NCBI GenBank assembly: GCA_020248865.1
Contig: JADCGS010000022.1
Span: forward strand, 1-64,000
DNA length: 64,000 nt
Direction of reading: 5' to 3'
From: Burkholderiales bacterium
GTDB lineage: Bacteria > Pseudomonadota > Gammaproteobacteria > Burkholderiales > Burkholderiaceae_F
Below the pieces are notes generated by a model. That model saw nothing but the letters and a program-made list of their open reading frames with translations, searched no databases and had not been told where the DNA came from. Of the stretch, positions 16,593 through 26,000 are shown one piece after another. A program made the translations under genes and the position numbers. Within the stretch, counting starts at the first letter, position 1; the number at the start of each line of letters is the position of its first letter.

Positions 16593-16633
16593 GGCGCCGG
16601 CGGCGCCGGGAGTGTCACGGCGCCGCCGGCGCC
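16593..16633. other. Perfect 16-bp inverted repeat between glcE and glcF
   Basis: GGCGCCGGCGGCGCCG (16593-16608) is exactly inverted at 16618-16633, with a nine-base loop. No T-run follows on the coding strand, so it is more likely an mRNA processing or stability stem between glcE and glcF than a simple terminator. Confidence 0.85.
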
Positions 16634-16663
16634 TCAGCGCCGCGCAGCAGCGTCACTCGTCAT

Positions 16664-17782
16664 TCAGGATGTCGCGGGCAGCTCCGGATAGAGGCGACCG
16701 CGGTTGAAAATGCCCGCCGGGTCGAATTCGGCCTTCAGGCGCCGGTGGATCGCGGCCAGCGGGGCGGCCAGCGGCGTGAAGGCGCCGGCGGCGCGCATCT
16801 CGCCGCTGCCGCCGCGGAACAGGGTGGCATGACCGCCGTGGCCGGCGGTGAGCGCGCGCAGTTCTCGGGCGGGCGCGTCCAGGCGCAGCCAGCGCAGCGC
16901 GCCGCCCCATTCCACGAGCTGGCTGTCGGGCAACTGCGGCAGTGCCGCGGTGGAGGGCAGTGACAGCCGCCACAGCGGCTTGGTCAGTGGATCATCGGTC
17001 GTGAAGAACTGGTGCCGGTGGTCGCGGATGCCGCGCCACAGCGCCGCCGCACCTTCGTCGTCGAGCGACTCGCCGCCCAACTGCTGGCGCGCTGCGGCCA
17101 CCGCCGCGCGCGCACCCGACAGCCGCACGAACACGCGCCCGCCGAACCACAGCGTGGCCGAGATCGGCAGCGGCTGGCCGCCCCACTCGTTCATGCGCAT
17201 GAGCGCGCTCGCCAGGTCCATCTCCAGCCGCAGCGTCTGCTCGGCCGCCGGGCGCGGCAGCACCTTGATCGACAGATCGACGATGAGCCCGAGCGTGCCG
17301 AGCGAGCCGGCCAGCAGGCGCGCCACGTCGTAGCCGGCGACGTTCTTCATCACCGTGCCGCCGAACCGGAGCAACTGGCCGCGGCCGTCGAGCAGGCGGG
17401 CGCCGAGAATGAAGTCGCGCACGCCGCCCCAGGTGGCGCCGAAACTGGCGCGGCGCGGGCCGGCCAGCCCGGCCGCCACGGCGCCGCCGATGGTGGCGCC
17501 CTCGCCGTAGTGCGGCGGCTCGAAGGCCAGCATCTGGCCGTGGCGCGCCAGCTCGGTCTCCAGTTCGGCCAGCGGCGTGCCGGCGCGCACCGTGACCACC
17601 AGCTCGGTCGGCTCGTACTCGACGATGCCGGTGAGCACTCGCGGGTCGAGCCGCTCGCCGGCGCAGGCGTTGCCGTAGAAGTCCTTGGTGCCGCCGGCCC
17701 GGATTACGAGCGGCGTGCACGCACCGGCCGCCGCTCGAATCTGCTCGGCCAGTTGCTCGGCCCGTGGTTCGGCCGCGCCCAC
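16664..17782 (-). CDS. glcE: Glycolate oxidase FAD-binding subunit GlcE
   Basis: A 372-residue FAD-linked subunit of glycolate oxidase. The N-terminal FAD domain has IRAGGTKDFYG (about 37-47), VEYEPTELVVTVRAGTPL, and GEGATIGGAVAAGLAGPRR. The middle has GGTVMKNVAGYDVARLLAGSLG, typical of GlcE. The start is GTG, overlapping the last base of the glcD stop (TAG/GTG), so translation is coupled; extension further upstream in this frame would lie inside glcD. The three-subunit set D-E-F in order is the E. coli arrangement. Confidence 0.94.
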   Translation of the reverse strand: MGAAEPRAEQLAEQIRAAAGACTPLVIRAGGTKDFYGNACAGERLDPRVLTGIVEYEPTELVVTVRAGTPLAELETELARHGQMLAFEPPHYGEGATIGGAVAAGLAGPRRASFGATWGGVRDFILGARLLDGRGQLLRFGGTVMKNVAGYDVARLLAGSLGTLGLIVDLSIKVLPRPAAEQTLRLEMDLASALMRMNEWGGQPLPISATLWFGGRVFVRLSGARAAVAAARQQLGGESLDDEGAAALWRGIRDHRHQFFTTDDPLTKPLWRLSLPSTAALPQLPDSQLVEWGGALRWLRLDAPARELRALTAGHGGHATLFRGGSGEMRAAGAFTPLAAPLAAIHRRLKAEFDPAGIFNRGRLYPELPATS

Positions 17783-19356
17783 TAGAACCTCGGAATCTCG
17801 GGAAAGCGCAGGGCGCCGCCGTGAACGTGCACCTTGCCGTACTCGGCGCAGCGGTGCAGCGTCGGCACCACCTTGCCGGGGTTCAGCAGGCCCGGCGGGT
17901 CGAAGGCGCGCTTGACGGCGAAGAAGGCCTCCAGTGTCGCGCGGTCGAACTGGCGGCACATCTGATGGATCTTTTCCACGCCCACGCCGTGCTCGCCGGT
18001 CACGGTGCCGCCGACCTCGACGCACAGCTCGAGGATCTCGAACCCAAAGCGCTCGGCGCGCGCCACCGAGTCCGGGTCGTTGGCGTCGAACATGATGAGC
18101 GGATGCAGGTTGCCGTCGCCGGCGTGGAACACGTTGGCGCAGCGCAGGCCGTAGCGGGCCTCCATCTGCTGGATGCTCTTGAGGACCTTGCCCAGCCGCT
18201 GGCGCGGAATGGTGCCGTCCATGCAGTAATAATCGGGCGAGATGCGGCCGACCGCCGGGAATGCCGCCTTGCGGCCGGCCCAGAAACGCAGCCGCTCGGC
18301 CTCGCTCTGCGACACCGCCAGCCGGGTGGCCCCGGCGCCGCGCAGCACCGCTTCCATGGCGGCGATCTCCTCGGCCACTTCTTCCGGCGTGCCGTCGGAT
18401 TCCACCAGCAGGATGGCCTCGGCCTGCAGGTCGTAGCCGGCCTGCACGAACGGCTCGACGGCCGCCGCGGCCGGCTTGTCCATCATCTCCATGCCGGCCG
18501 GGATGATGCCGGCGGCGACCACCGCGGCCACCGCCTCGCCGGCGACTTGCACGTCGTCGAACGAGGCCATGATGACCTGGGCGCAGCGCGGCTTGGGCAC
18601 CAGCTTCACGACGACCTCGGTCACCACCGCCAGCATGCCCTCGCTGCCGATGATGAGCGCCAGCAGGTCGTAGCCGGGGGCGTCGAGCGCGGCCGAGCCG
18701 ATCCGCACCACCTCGCCGTCGACGGTCACGCCGCGGATGCCCAGCACGTTGTGCACGGTGAGGCCGTACTTCAGGCAGTGCACGCCGCCCGAGTTCTCGG
18801 CCACGTTGCCGCCGATGGTGCAGGCAATCTGGCTCGACGGGTCGGGTGCGTAATACAGCCCGTAAGGTGCCGCCGCCTCGCTGATGGCGACGTTGCGCAC
18901 GCCCGGCTGCACGCGGGCGGTGCGCGCCAGCGGGTCGACGTCGAGGATGCGGTTGAACTTGGCCAGCGACAGCAGCACGCCGGCCTGGTGCGGCAGCGCC
19001 GAGCCCGACAGGCCGGTGCCGGCGCCGCGCGGCACCACCGGCACGTTCAGCGCATGGCACACCTTGAGCACCTGCACCACCTGCGCCTCGGTCTCGGGAA
19101 GCGCCACCACCATCGGCACCTGGCGATACAGGGTCAGGCCGTCGCATTCGTAGGGACGGGTGTCTTCCTCGCGGTAGAGCAGCGCGTGCTCCGGCAGCAC
19201 CGGCCGCAGCGCGGCCACCACCTGGCGCTGCCGCGCCGGATCGACCGCGCCGGTGCCGTCGAGCGGGATGCGCTCGGCCAGCAGGCGCGTGTCGACTGCC
19301 GCGGCGGCCGACGGGGCGGCGGAGACGAGGTCTTGCGGCGCGGTGGGTGCGTTCAC
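17782..19356 (-). CDS. glcD: Glycolate oxidase catalytic flavoprotein subunit GlcD
   Basis: Oxidises glycolate (and often D-lactate) to glyoxylate. The 524 residues contain the FAD-binding PRGAGTGLSGSA loop at 109-120, TIGGNVAENSGG, IGSEGMLAVVTE, and the C-terminal HAGDGNLHPLI and TGEHGVGVEK signatures of the FAD-oxidase C domain. It is slightly longer than E. coli GlcD because of an Ala-rich N-terminal extension. First gene of the glcDEF-lrgAB unit; its promoter lies in the 162-bp gap facing the cytochrome gene. No GlcC-type regulator is adjacent. Confidence 0.96.
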   Translation of the reverse strand: MNAPTAPQDLVSAAPSAAAAVDTRLLAERIPLDGTGAVDPARQRQVVAALRPVLPEHALLYREEDTRPYECDGLTLYRQVPMVVALPETEAQVVQVLKVCHALNVPVVPRGAGTGLSGSALPHQAGVLLSLAKFNRILDVDPLARTARVQPGVRNVAISEAAAPYGLYYAPDPSSQIACTIGGNVAENSGGVHCLKYGLTVHNVLGIRGVTVDGEVVRIGSAALDAPGYDLLALIIGSEGMLAVVTEVVVKLVPKPRCAQVIMASFDDVQVAGEAVAAVVAAGIIPAGMEMMDKPAAAAVEPFVQAGYDLQAEAILLVESDGTPEEVAEEIAAMEAVLRGAGATRLAVSQSEAERLRFWAGRKAAFPAVGRISPDYYCMDGTIPRQRLGKVLKSIQQMEARYGLRCANVFHAGDGNLHPLIMFDANDPDSVARAERFGFEILELCVEVGGTVTGEHGVGVEKIHQMCRQFDRATLEAFFAVKRAFDPPGLLNPGKVVPTLHRCAEYGKVHVHGGALRFPEIPRF

Positions 19357-19518
19357 ACGGCTAGCTTACCCGCGCGCTGCTGCTGCACCGGGCCGGCCCG
19401 CTGCCATTGCGCGCGATGTGCTGCCTTGACCCTGGCTCAAAGCCCTGCGGCCGTTGCGGCTAACCTGCCGGCCGGGCGGGCGGCGCGTCGTCCGCCCACC
19501 GTTGTCAAGGAGACCGGC

Positions 19519-19938
19519 ATGTCCACCGCCAGCGCGCGCCCCCGGCGCACCCGCCCGGCCGCGGCGCCGTGGCGGCGCCGGACTCTGGAGAGCGCGGCCG
19601 CCTGGGCCGGTGCGGCCGTGCTGCTGTTGACGGCCGGTCCGGCTGCGGCGCAGGATGCCGAGCGCGGAGCGCGGCTGTTCAACGCCACGCGCAGCGAGAC
19701 CGGCCGGCCGGTGGGCAACTGCGTTGCCTGTCACGCCAGCCGCGAGGCACTGACTGAGATGATCCGCAACCGCGGCAGCCAGCCGGCTGCGGCGGGGTCG
19801 GTCGAGCGGCTGCTGCAGCGCGCCATCGACGGCGCCCAACCGGGGGCCCTGGGCGCCAAGGCGCAGTACCGCGGGGTGCTCACCCCGGTCGACGTGCGGG
19901 ATCTGGCGGCGTACCTGGCGCGGTCTGCCCGTTCCTGA
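19519..19938 (+). CDS. Periplasmic monohaem c-type cytochrome without evident Met ligand
   Basis: 139 residues: an Arg-rich N-region, a hydrophobic signal core ending GPAAAQDA (about residue 45), then DAERGARLF and the haem site C68-V-A-C71-H72. AAGGAGA lies six bases before the ATG. The region after the haem site has no methionine except M81, only nine residues on, so the usual distal ligand of class I cytochromes c is missing; the haem may be five-coordinate or use another ligand. The spacing and the C-terminal TPVDVRDLAAYLAR helix otherwise match small cytochromes c. Partner unknown; it is divergent from glcD. Confidence 0.8.
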   Translation: MSTASARPRRTRPAAAPWRRRTLESAAAWAGAAVLLLTAGPAAAQDAERGARLFNATRSETGRPVGNCVACHASREALTEMIRNRGSQPAAAGSVERLLQRAIDGAQPGALGAKAQYRGVLTPVDVRDLAAYLARSARS

Positions 19939-20187
19939 TGGGCCGTCCGGCAGGCGCCGGACCCGCGGGAGCGCAGGCGGAAGGCGGCTGCGGCTGGCCT
20001 TGCGTCGAGCGACCCGACCGCTGGTTCATGGCGCTGCAGCCAGCGCCACGACGGGCCGCGCCGCTGGTTCAACCGGCCGACCGCTGGTGCAAAGACACCT
20101 GCCGGCCCGGCAACGCAACCCTATGATCCCAGTCAGACCGTTGCCGTGAGCGACGGCTCTCTTCCCAACTTCCAAAGGTTATCGATC

Positions 20188-20868
20188 ATGTTCGTCCGTT
20201 CTTCCGCGCTTGTTCTCGGCTCCCTGCTGTGCGCCAGCCTGCTGCCTTCTGCCGCCCAGGCGCAGGCCGAGCCGAAGGGCTTCTACGCCACGATCTACGG
20301 GCAATACAGCCGGATCGGCGCCTCGAACCTCACCGAGTCCGGCGCCCAGGGCGCCGGCAGCGGCCTGCGCGCCGAGTTCAGCGCCGGCTCGGGCTGGGGC
20401 GGTGACTTCGGCTGGCGCTACGGCAACGGCTGGGCCGCCGAGATCGAGTGGAACTACCGCAGCCACTCGCTCGACACCCTGCGGGCCGGCAACACGACCC
20501 TGGCCCGCGACGGCGACTTTGCCTCGAACATCTTTCTGATCAATGGTTTGCGCCGCTTTCCCTCGGGCGGCGCCTGGACGCCGTACGTGGGCGCCGGCAT
20601 CGGCTGGGTGCAGGAGATCGACATCGACATCAAGCCGAGCGCGGGTGGGGCCACGCGCGGCTACTCGGCCAGCAGCGAATTTGCCTACCAGCTCATCGCC
20701 GGCGTGGAGTACGCGCTTTCTCCCCAGTGGCGCCTGACCGCCGACACGCGCTGGCTGCGCGTCGGTTCGGTGCGGCTGGACAATGAGGTCGCAAACGCCG
20801 GCGGAACCGCCGGTCCGCTCACCTACAACCCGTTCTCAGTGCAGGTCGGTGTGCGCTACAGCTTTTGA
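20188..20868 (+). CDS. Outer-membrane beta-barrel protein
   Basis: 226 residues. The signal peptide has a clear core and AQA cleavage site (about residue 25). The mature part alternates polar and non-polar residues, with FYATIYGQYSR, WTPYVGAGIGWVQE, EFAYQLIAGVEYAL, and a terminal aromatic beta-signal ending VGVRYSF, as in OmpW/OmpA-type eight-stranded barrels. The ATG at 20188 is preferred over one 42 bases upstream because of the signal peptide and an AAAGG site. Its 3' end overlaps the convergent LytTR gene by 33 bp. Confidence 0.85.
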   Translation: MFVRSSALVLGSLLCASLLPSAAQAQAEPKGFYATIYGQYSRIGASNLTESGAQGAGSGLRAEFSAGSGWGGDFGWRYGNGWAAEIEWNYRSHSLDTLRAGNTTLARDGDFASNIFLINGLRRFPSGGAWTPYVGAGIGWVQEIDIDIKPSAGGATRGYSASSEFAYQLIAGVEYALSPQWRLTADTRWLRVGSVRLDNEVANAGGTAGPLTYNPFSVQVGVRYSF

Positions 20869-21900
20869 TTCACCGGCGGCACGGTACTGGGCGCCGTCGC
20901 CGAAGCGCGCCAGCACTTCGGCACGGCGGCGGCGGCTGACCGGCACCTGGCGGCCGTCGCTCATCAGGCAGACCGCACCGGTGGCCGTGCGTCGCACGCT
21001 GCTGATGTGTTCGCAGGCCACCCACCAGGACCGGTGGACGCGCAGGCCCTGGTCGGCGCCTTCGGTTTCGACGTCGGCCAGCGCGCCGAGGATCAGCGCG
21101 CACCCACGCGGCGTCCAGACCCGCAGGTACTGCAGCTCGGAGGCGACGGCGATGATGTCGGTGCCCAGTTCAGTGGGCAGGCGCTCACACCAGGAAGGGC
21201 GCGGCGCGGCAGGTCGTGGGGCGGCCGCGGCAGCATCGGGCGGCGGGGAGTCGGCGGACGGTGGCAGGCCCGCGGCGGACGCCGTGGCCGCATGGCCGGG
21301 TACGGCCGGATCGGGTGGCGCCGGCGCAGCGCCGGGGCTGGCGCCGGTCCCGGTGGGTCGGTCGGCCGCGGTGGACCCGACTGCTGGCGGCCGCGGCGCC
21401 GCCACAGCCGGACCGGTCCGCACGTGCAGCAGCGGCGGCACCAGCCAGTGCAGGCGCGGCAGGCAGACCAGTGCCCAGGCCGTGGTCAGCGGGCCGACGA
21501 TGTCGAGGAACTCCGCCAGCAGCACGCCCACGGACAACGCGCCGCCGGCACCGTCGCCGTCCTCGTCGGGCAGGGCCGGGTAGCCGAGCCACTGCTGCAT
21601 CAGCACCTCGCCGATCAGCCAGTAGATCGGCGCGAGCACGGCCGCGCCGAGCACGGCCGACAGCAGGACCAGGCTCCAGCTCGGTATCCGGCTGGCGCCA
21701 TAACGGCGCGTCAGAAGGTACAGCAGCGACTGCAGGACGAGCAGTCCGGCGGCGATCTGCAGGCTCCAGAAGAGCAGGCGGGCGACCGGGGGGGCCGCGA
21801 AACCCACGTTGACTTCCAGGCTCATCATGAGCGCCAGCAACGCCAGGCCGGCGACCGTGAGATAGCGGAGGATTCCTCCGGCGTTGGCGCCGCCCGGCAT
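20836..21900 (-). CDS. Membrane-anchored LytTR-domain transcription regulator
   Basis: 354 residues in three parts: four hydrophobic segments (about 10-150), a long Pro/Ala-rich linker (about 165-235), and a C-terminal LytTR DNA-binding domain (about 240-345; DIIAVASELQYLRVWT, VHRSWWVACEHISSV, GRQVPVSRRRRAEV). There is no receiver domain, so it is a one-component regulator tethered in the inner membrane. Its target is not shown; it follows the efflux/hydrolase operon by 66 bp and may regulate itself or neighbours. Confidence 0.85.
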   Translation of the reverse strand: MPGGANAGGILRYLTVAGLALLALMMSLEVNVGFAAPPVARLLFWSLQIAAGLLVLQSLLYLLTRRYGASRIPSWSLVLLSAVLGAAVLAPIYWLIGEVLMQQWLGYPALPDEDGDGAGGALSVGVLLAEFLDIVGPLTTAWALVCLPRLHWLVPPLLHVRTGPAVAAPRPPAVGSTAADRPTGTGASPGAAPAPPDPAVPGHAATASAAGLPPSADSPPPDAAAAAPRPAAPRPSWCERLPTELGTDIIAVASELQYLRVWTPRGCALILGALADVETEGADQGLRVHRSWWVACEHISSVRRTATGAVCLMSDGRQVPVSRRRRAEVLARFGDGAQYRAAGESKAVAHTDLH

Positions 21901-21966
21901 GTTCGGGTCAGTTCAGGGGGGAAGCCGCGCCGCGGCCGGGGTTTGCTGCGACCATCGGATGCAACA

Positions 21967-23010
21967 TTAGGCGGTCGCGGTGAAGCGCGCCAGGATCTCG
22001 CCGTGCTGGCGCGACCATGCCGTGAGGGCCTCCGGGCGCCCGTCGAAGGTGCTGGCCAGGAAGGCCAGGGCCAGTTGCTGCGTGGCGGCCTTGACCCGCG
22101 CATTCAGTTCCGGCCCGCCGGGCAGCGTGCGGTCGGTGAAGACGCTGTGTGCGCCGCCGCTGAACACGGCCAGCGCCTTGGGACGGCTGCCGATGGCGTC
22201 GAACACGCGCACGCGGTCGGCCGGCGGCGACCAGTAGCCGGGCACGCGGATCTCGTCGTCGGCGGTGGTCACGTGCAGCGAGGGCAGGGTGACGGGTCGC
22301 AGGATCGGCGCCAGCGCCGGCGCGCCATAGAACGGCGGCGCCGACAGAACGATGGCCGCGCGCACGCGCCGCTCGTGCAGGTTGACGGCTGCGCCGTCGC
22401 GCTCCACCAGCGCGCCGCTGGCCAGCAGCGCGGTGTTGGCGCCGTACGAGTGCCCGGCGACGATCACGCGCGCCGGGTCGACGGCAAAGCGCCAGTCGTC
22501 GCTGCGCCCGGGCTCCAGCACGCGGTCGAGCGCAAACGACAGGTCGGCCACGCGGTCGATCGCCTCGCGGTCCTGCGCGGCGGCCTGCAGGCGTGCGGCC
22601 AGCTCCAGCGGGCTGCCGCCCCACAGCGTGCGGTCGCTGCCCACGTGCTGCACGTGCAGGCAGGCCACGCCGTGGCGCGCCAGGTGCGTGCCGAGGTAGC
22701 TGTAGCCGCGCCGCGAACCGCCCAGGCCGTGCGAAAACAGCACCAGCGGCAGCGCAGCCTCTCGGCTGGCCTGCGGCGCCGGCAGGTACAGCCGAACCGG
22801 CACGGCGCGCCCGCGCGCGCGGTCGGTCCAGTCGAGTTCGACCTGGGCGAAACCGTCGCCGGCAACGAGTTGGCCGCCGTCGCGCGCGGTGCGCGCGTCG
22901 TCGAGCGCGCGGCGGTCAGGGCCGGATCCGCGCGCGCTGCACGCGCCCAGCAGCAGCGCGGCGCTGCCGGCGGCTCCGGCCAGCAGGAAGTGGCGGCGCG
23001 AAAGTCTCAT
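21967..23010 (-). CDS. Lipoprotein alpha/beta hydrolase coupled to the RND operon
   Basis: 347 residues. The N-terminus combines a twin-arginine-like RLSRRHFLLAG with a lipobox LLGAC (C24), so it is probably a membrane-anchored lipoprotein. The body is an alpha/beta hydrolase with an oxyanion region FSHGLGGSRRG and nucleophile elbow GHSYG (S188), resembling dienelactone or platelet-activating-factor acetylhydrolase families; late aspartate and histidine (TTADDEI, GGAHSVF) can complete the triad. Substrate unknown. Its ATG overlaps the stop of the RND gene (ATGA), so it is translated with the efflux pump, hinting at ester or lactone processing of exported compounds. Confidence 0.82.
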   Translation of the reverse strand: MRLSRRHFLLAGAAGSAALLLGACSARGSGPDRRALDDARTARDGGQLVAGDGFAQVELDWTDRARGRAVPVRLYLPAPQASREAALPLVLFSHGLGGSRRGYSYLGTHLARHGVACLHVQHVGSDRTLWGGSPLELAARLQAAAQDREAIDRVADLSFALDRVLEPGRSDDWRFAVDPARVIVAGHSYGANTALLASGALVERDGAAVNLHERRVRAAIVLSAPPFYGAPALAPILRPVTLPSLHVTTADDEIRVPGYWSPPADRVRVFDAIGSRPKALAVFSGGAHSVFTDRTLPGGPELNARVKAATQQLALAFLASTFDGRPEALTAWSRQHGEILARFTATA

Positions 23011-26000
23011 GCGGTGGGCTCGGATGGAGTACGGCGGGTCGCGGCGCGCAGACGGTTCTGCAGACGGTGCTGCAGACGGATGACCCCCTGCACGAAGTCA
23101 TCGACGAAAGTGTAGAGCACCGGTATCACCAGCAGCGACAGGAAGGTCGAGGTGACGAGGCCGCCGATCACCACGATGGCCATCGGCGCCCGGAAGCTGG
23201 GGTCGGTGCCGAAGCCCAGCGCGATCGGCAGCATGCCGGCGCCCATGGCGATGCTGGTCATGACGATCGGCCGCGCCCGCTTGTGGCCGGCATCGAGTAC
23301 GGCGTCCCAGCGGCTCAGGCCGTGCTCGGCGCGCGCCAGAATCACGTAGTCGATCAGCAGGATCGAGTTCTTGGTGGCGATGCCCATCAGCATGATCAGG
23401 CCGATCAGCGCCGGCATCGTGATGTCGGTGCCGGTGACGAACAGGGCCAGGAACGCGCCCGGCACCGACAGCACCAGCGCGCCGAGGGCGGTCAGCGGCT
23501 GGGCGAAGCCCTTGAACAGCAGCACCAGCACGATGTAGATGCACAGCACGCCGGCGGCCATCGCCAGTGCGAAGCCCACCTGCAGCTCTTCGTTGGCCTC
23601 GGCGTCGCCGAGCACGCGCGCGCTCATGCCGGGCGGCAGATCGGCCAGCCCGGGCAGGGCGAAGGCCTGCGCCTGTACGCTGTTGAGAGCCTGGTCGCGC
23701 AGCTCGATCGAGAAGGTGACGCTGCGTGCGCGGTTGAGCCGGTCGATGGCGGCCGGCCCACTGCCGAGGCTGATGTCGGCCACCTGCGTGATGGGGACGG
23801 GGCCGTGCTGGCCCGGCACGCGCAGCCGCGACAGCAGTTCGAAGTCGGTGCGTGCCTCGGCCGGCAGGCGCACCACGATGGGAATCTGCCGCTGCGCCAG
23901 GTTGAGCTTGGCCAGCCCCTGGTCGTAGTCGCCGGCGGTGGCCACGCGCAGGGTGTCGGCAATCGCGGCCGAGGTCACGCCCAGGTCAGCCATGCGCGCG
24001 AAGTCGGGCCGGATCACGAGCTCGGGCCGGGCCAGGTCGGTGCTCGGCGTGACCGCGCCGATGCCGGGGAGGGTACGCAGTTCGGCCTCCACGCGGTGCG
24101 CGTGCGCCACCAGCGCCGCGCCGTCCTGCCCGTTGAGCGCGATCTGCAGCACCGAGCTGGCGCCGGGCAGCCCGACGTTCAGGCGGGCCCCGGGCACGTC
24201 CTGCAGCGCGCGCGCCAGGTCGTCCTCGATCTGCTGCTGGCTGATGCCGCGGCGTTCGCTGCGCGGGGCCAGCCGGATGGTCATCGAGGCGCGCCGGACC
24301 TCGGCCGCACCGCCGACCTCGAACGGATTGCTGCCCGTCAGACCGCCGCCGATGGCCGTGTAGACCGACTGCACCTGCGGGTGCCCGGCGATGATCGCGC
24401 GCGCCTGCTCGGCGGTGGCGCGGGTCTGCTCGAGCGTGCTGCCCGGCGGCAGGGTCAGCGTCACCTGGGTCTGCGCCGGGTCGGCCGGCGGGATGAAGCC
24501 GCCCTGCATCAGGCCCAGGCCCAACGGCACGAAGCACAGCACGAAGAAGCCGGCGGCCGCAGCCAGCGTGGCCAGCCGCTGCCGCAGGCACCAGCGCGCC
24601 CAGGCGAGATAGCGCTGCAGCCAGCGCGGCTCTCGATGCTCGGTACGCGGCGGCCGCAGGATGTAGGCGGCCATCATCGGCGTGAGCATGCGCGCCACCA
24701 CCAGAGAAAAGAACACGGCGATCGCCGCGGTCCAGCCGAACTGGACGAAGAACTTGCCGGCGATGCCGGGCATGAAGGCGGTCGGCAGGAACACCGCGAT
24801 CAGGGTGAAGGTGGTGGCGATCACCGCCAGACCGATCTCGTCGGCGGCCTCCATCGCCGCCTGCAACGGGCTTTTTCCCATGCGCATGTGGCGCACGATG
24901 TTCTCGATCTCGACGATCGCGTCGTCCACCAGGATGCCCACCACCAGGCTCAACGCCAGCAGCGTGACCACGTTGAGCGTGAAGCCCAGCAGGTACATCG
25001 CCGCGAAGGTGGGGATGATCGACAGCGGCAGCGCCACCGCAGCCACGAAGGTGGCGCGCCAGTCGCGCAGGAAGAACCAGACGACGATCACCGCCAGGAT
25101 GGCGCCTTCCAGCAGCAGCCACATGCTGCCCTCGAAGTTGTCGCGCACCGGGTCGACGTTGTTGAACGCGCGCACGATCGTCAGGTCCGGGTGGTCGGCC
25201 TGCAGCCGCTGCAGCGCGCGTGCCACGCCGTCGGCCACATCGACCTCGCCGGCGCCCAGGCTGCGCGTGATCTCGAAGCCGATCACGGGCCGGCCGTCGA
25301 GCAGCGCCAGGCTGCGCCGCTCGGCCACCGTGTCGTTCACGGTGGCCACCTGATCGAGCCGCACGCGGCGGCCGTCGGACAGCACGATGTCCAGCGCCGC
25401 GATCTCGGCGGCCGACTGCACCGTGCCGATGGTGCGCACCGACTGCTCGGCGCCGCCGATGTCGGTGCGGCCGCCGCTGGCCTCCTGCTGCACCTGGCGC
25501 AGTTGCCGCGAGATGTCGGCCGCGGTGGCCTTCAGCGCCAGCAGCCGGGTCGGGTCGAGCTCCACCCGCACCTCGCGCGTGACGCCGCCCACGCGCGCCA
25601 CGGCGCCGACACCGCGCACCTCCAGCAGGCGGCGCGTCACCGTGTCGTCGATGAACCACGACAGCTCCTCCTCGTCCATGCGGGCCGAGGCGAGCGTGTA
25701 GGTCAGGATCGGCGCGCCGGCGAGGTTGACGCGCTGGATGATGGGGTCGCGCAGGTCGGCCGGCAGGTCGGCGCGCACGCGCGCCACCGCGTCGCGTACT
25801 TCGTCGACCGCTTCCTGGATGGGCTTTTCCAGGCGGAACTCGGCGGTGATGGTACTGACGCCGTCCTGGCTCTTGGAGAAGATGTTCTTGACGCCCTGGA
25901 CGGTGGCGATCGAGTTCTCGATGCGCCGCGCGACCTCCGTCTCCATCTGCGCCGGTGCGGCACCGGGCAACTGGGCGGTGACGGTGACGGTGGGCAGCTC

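Noticed and set aside
16664-19147. One continuous 827-codon minus-strand frame covering glcE and most of glcD
   Set aside because: Only the glcE part is real; the upstream part is out of frame with glcD, which has its own intact frame and stop at 17782. Not a fusion.
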